Both the position numbers and the translations under genes were made by a program. DNA of 64,000 nt from Aureivirga marina (GTDB taxonomy: Bacteria; Bacteroidota; Bacteroidia; Flavobacteriales; Flavobacteriaceae). Location: positions 124,001 to 188,000 of the forward strand of contig NZ_JADPIB010000003.1 of the NCBI RefSeq assembly GCF_015767265.1. Direction: 5' to 3'. Within the stretch, counting starts at the first letter, position 1. Each line of letters starts with the position of its first letter. Shown one piece after another: positions 61,764 through 64,000 of the stretch. The notes below the pieces were generated by a model that was given only the letters and a program-made list of their open reading frames with translations, made no database searches and was not told where the DNA came from.

Positions 61764-61878
61764 TGGTTAAAGTTTATTTTTTTCTTCGGAAAACAAATAT
61801 ATATGAAAAAACACAAAATAATCCTTTAATTTTAAAGAATAACGATTAATGTAAAAAATTGTTTAAGAAATAGAAAAT

Positions 61879-63918
61879 TTATAACTGAAATTGAATCTGA
61901 ATTTCCTTTCCAATATTCATTTTAGAAGAGATTTTAAATTCGCCATTTTTCTTTTCAATTTTTTTAATTAATCTGTTTAATTTGGAATTTCTTTTTGAAA
62001 AAACAGATCCGTTATCTTGTATTTTTAAATCAAACTTTTTATTTATATAATCCAGTTTTACAGATACTTTTTTGGGATTTGATTCTTTATTAATATTAGA
62101 GAATTTAGTTAGAAATAAGAAGAGATTTTCCTTTTGAGAATCATTAAATTTTGTCCAATTAACATTCGATTCTAATAAAATATTTTCTGTTTTATAAATA
62201 TCTTTTAAGCTATATAAAATCAGAGAATTAAAACTAGATTCTTCTAAATTTTTATTCAATTTATGTGATAAATCACGAGCTTCCATTTCAATAGAATACA
62301 ATTCTTCAATGATGCTTTTTAGTTCTTTATCTTGGATTTCATTTAAATTTACATTGGAATAATTCATCAATAATCGTAATCCAAAAAATCGACTTAAAAT
62401 TCCATCATGTAATTCACTTGCAATTTGTAATTTATCTTTGTTTTTTTCTTGAATTACCAAATCGTGTTGACTCAAACTAAGATTAAAAAACTCTCTTTTT
62501 AGATTTGTTTCTTGAATTTTTAAAGCAAGTTTTTTGTTATCTAATTTTTGTTTGTAAATCAAAAAAGAAGTGACGAAAATCAAAACAATTGTTAGTTGAA
62601 GAAATAGAAGCCAAGTTTGTTCTTTTTTTAGAGAGGTTTGTTGTTTTTGTAGTGATGGAATTCTTTTTTTAAGTAACTCTACTTGATATTGTTCTCCTGA
62701 GAAAGTCTTTTTTTGTTTTAATATGAATTTATGATGATTATCTTTTAATTTAATATATTGATTAAGATATTTTACTTTATTAAGAGTATCTATTTTTGAT
62801 ATAAATAGAAGATTATTTAATTTATATTGCTCATGATTGAAATTTAAATTACTGATATTATTATAATAAATTAATCCATATTTTTTTGCTATTTCATATT
62901 TTTTATTTTGATAAAAATATTCACTTAATAATTTATTAAGCTTGTTATATGATTGACCATAATTTAAATTTAAACTATCTTTAGCTTTAATTAAATAATT
63001 AATATCACTTTCACTTATTTCGTTTTTTATTAAATCAATATAAGAAAAACTAATTTTACTGTGAATACAAGTATTAAAATAATTATTAATTTTTATAAAA
63101 TATTTATCAGCTTCATCAAAAGATTTTTTTTGTATATAATATTCATATACTTCTAGATATAAATTGAAATAAAAAAAATCGTTTAAATAGATTCTATTAG
63201 TTTCATATTCATTAATATAAAATTCAATATTTTTTGAATTATCTAATAGAATATAGGTTTTTATGAGGTGATAATATAAATGACCTAAACGTTGACTATT
63301 TAATCTTGATTTGTTATTTTTAATAAAGTTGATAAGGAGATTTTCAGATTCATAATATTCACCTAGTTGATTTTGTAAATTTGTAAGTTCACATATTTCT
63401 TTATGGATCGAATAAATGTTTATGCTGTTTTTATGGATATCTAAATATTTTATTATACTTTCATTAAAATGATATTTTGATTTTGAATAATTTGGATTAT
63501 TATATTTATAATATCTTCCTAAGCACCTATGAATGAAAAAATTAATTTCTTTATCATCATACTTTTGAATTTTTTTTAAGATTTTAAAAAATGAAGTAGA
63601 ATCGTTTATTCTAAGTGCTGCTCTTAAAATTAGAGGGTAATATTTATAAAGTGTATCATTTTTGTAAAAAATAGACTTAATTTTATCATAATAAAATTTA
63701 TTTGTTTCATAATTATCTTGAGGGTTTATAAAAGATAAATCATATTTGATATTATCATACCATTTAACAATAGAATCCTTCATCACTTCCAACTCTTCCT
63801 CACTCTGAAACCCATAACTTTTTCCAAAGGGAAAACTGAAAAATAGAACACAAAAAAATACTTTCCAATGAAAAGAAGTTTTATGATAGTAAATATTTGA
63901 AAACCTTTTAAATAGCAT
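61879..63918 (-). CDS. Second TPR-containing sensor histidine kinase paralogue
   Basis: Paralogue of 679 aa with the same order: N-terminal signal (about 18-37, SYGF), periplasmic TPR-like repeats (about 60-400), coiled coil, membrane helix (about 438-458), H-box ASELHDGILSRFFGLRLLMN with H504, and a short ATPase-like domain. The ATP region is more degraded than in its partner: DNGSVF lacks the second Gly, the N-box Glu is Lys ('FLTKFSNIN'), and G2 is absent. Kinase cores are highly similar while the sensor parts have diverged. 115 bases before the downstream paralogue. Confidence 0.85.
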   Translation of the reverse strand: MLFKRFSNIYYHKTSFHWKVFFCVLFFSFPFGKSYGFQSEEELEVMKDSIVKWYDNIKYDLSFINPQDNYETNKFYYDKIKSIFYKNDTLYKYYPLILRAALRINDSTSFFKILKKIQKYDDKEINFFIHRCLGRYYKYNNPNYSKSKYHFNESIIKYLDIHKNSINIYSIHKEICELTNLQNQLGEYYESENLLINFIKNNKSRLNSQRLGHLYYHLIKTYILLDNSKNIEFYINEYETNRIYLNDFFYFNLYLEVYEYYIQKKSFDEADKYFIKINNYFNTCIHSKISFSYIDLIKNEISESDINYLIKAKDSLNLNYGQSYNKLNKLLSEYFYQNKKYEIAKKYGLIYYNNISNLNFNHEQYKLNNLLFISKIDTLNKVKYLNQYIKLKDNHHKFILKQKKTFSGEQYQVELLKKRIPSLQKQQTSLKKEQTWLLFLQLTIVLIFVTSFLIYKQKLDNKKLALKIQETNLKREFFNLSLSQHDLVIQEKNKDKLQIASELHDGILSRFFGLRLLMNYSNVNLNEIQDKELKSIIEELYSIEMEARDLSHKLNKNLEESSFNSLILYSLKDIYKTENILLESNVNWTKFNDSQKENLFLFLTKFSNINKESNPKKVSVKLDYINKKFDLKIQDNGSVFSKRNSKLNRLIKKIEKKNGEFKISSKMNIGKEIQIQFQL

Positions 63919-63962
63919 TTTTATTATTTGAATGGAATTCCGAATATAGTAATTTTTAAGAA

Positions 63963-64000
63963 TTAAGAAAAATTAGTCAAAGAAATCTGAATTTCCTTTC
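63963..64000 (-). CDS. C-terminal tail of a third kinase paralogue (partial)
   Basis: On the minus strand the last 38 bases encode the end of a frame, KEIQISLTNFS followed by stop TAA (at 63963-63965). The stretch KEIQI matches the last strand of the previous paralogue (GKEIQIQFQL) at both protein and DNA level (AAGGAAATTCAGATT). It is therefore read as the 3' end of another copy lying outside the window. Confidence 0.55.
   Translation of the reverse strand, partial: KEIQISLTNFS

Noticed and set aside
1-64000. tRNA genes, rRNA, CRISPR arrays, insertion sequences, phage genes
   Set aside because: No cloverleaf ends, spacer-repeat patterns, transposase motifs or integrase sequences were seen on either strand; direct repeats found are limited to the 16-mer at 27 kb and the loop motif at 20 kb.

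Overview
The window reads as chromosome of an AT-rich member of the Bacteroidota, most likely a marine-type Flavobacteriaceae. Several signs agree: a zeaxanthin-type carotenoid operon, a type IX secretion (T9SS) cargo tail and the T9SS regulator PorX, the fused LpxC/FabZ gene, many 'SusD-style' short lipoproteins (lipobox near residue 17-24), TTG-N17-23-TAnnTTTG promoters, weak ribosome binding sites, and codon use that is extremely A/T rich. I saw no tRNA, rRNA operon, insertion sequence, phage or CRISPR array; the window looks like stable core chromosome with small lineage-specific inserts.

Layout. 1-2.6 kb: end of a carotenoid operon (crtB partial, crtZ, heterodimer-type lycopene cyclase, flavin reductase-like). 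2.7-7.9 kb: a small lipoprotein, a leucine-rich T9SS cargo, then on the minus strand a peptide-type ABC substrate-binding lipoprotein with an ABM-fold protein, and a lipoprotein with an internal duplication. 7.9-12.1 kb: cysteine desulfurase, the RNase P RNA gene rnpB, and aconitase. 12.2-20 kb: small membrane and metabolic genes (HTTM/gamma-carboxylase-like, DoxX/DUF417-like, MBL hydrolase, ceramidase-like, GNAT, PLP decarboxylase, LysE exporter, beta-barrel protein). 20.1-20.35 kb: a strong candidate for an unannotated structured RNA with its own promoter and terminator. 20.4-24.9 kb: an ABC exporter whose permease is fused to an M1 aminopeptidase. 25-28 kb: small secreted, DoxX and TPR proteins. 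27.7-31.3 kb (minus): porX-tsaE-ald-DUF4258. 31.3-37.6 kb: HD hydrolase, then the lipid A operon lpxD-lpxC/fabZ-lpxA-efp-lpxD2. 37.7-41 kb (minus): an exosortase with its single dedicated MSEP-CTERM/VIT/vWA-like substrate. 41.3-44.9 kb: ferredoxin, divergent from LuxC-like acyl-CoA reductase-serC-serA. 45.4-54.2 kb: beta-propeller lipoprotein, Tat-exported PhoD phosphatase, M16 protease, outer-membrane receptor. 54.5-59.7 kb: miaA, type II pantothenate kinase, cupin, dnaB, and a periplasmic GATase-like protein. 59.7-64 kb (minus): tandem paralogous TPR histidine kinases, with the tail of a third at the window edge.

How it fits together. Much of the window builds or serves the cell envelope: pigments, lipid A, T9SS control and cargo, exosortase sorting, lipoproteins, outer-membrane barrels and envelope-sensing kinases. 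The most unusual items are the structured RNA at 20.1-20.35 kb, the exosortase/MSEP-CTERM pair, the tandem histidine kinases whose ATP-lid motifs look degenerate, and the internally duplicated lipoprotein at 6.9-7.9 kb. All calls are by eye from sequence; no database search was run.
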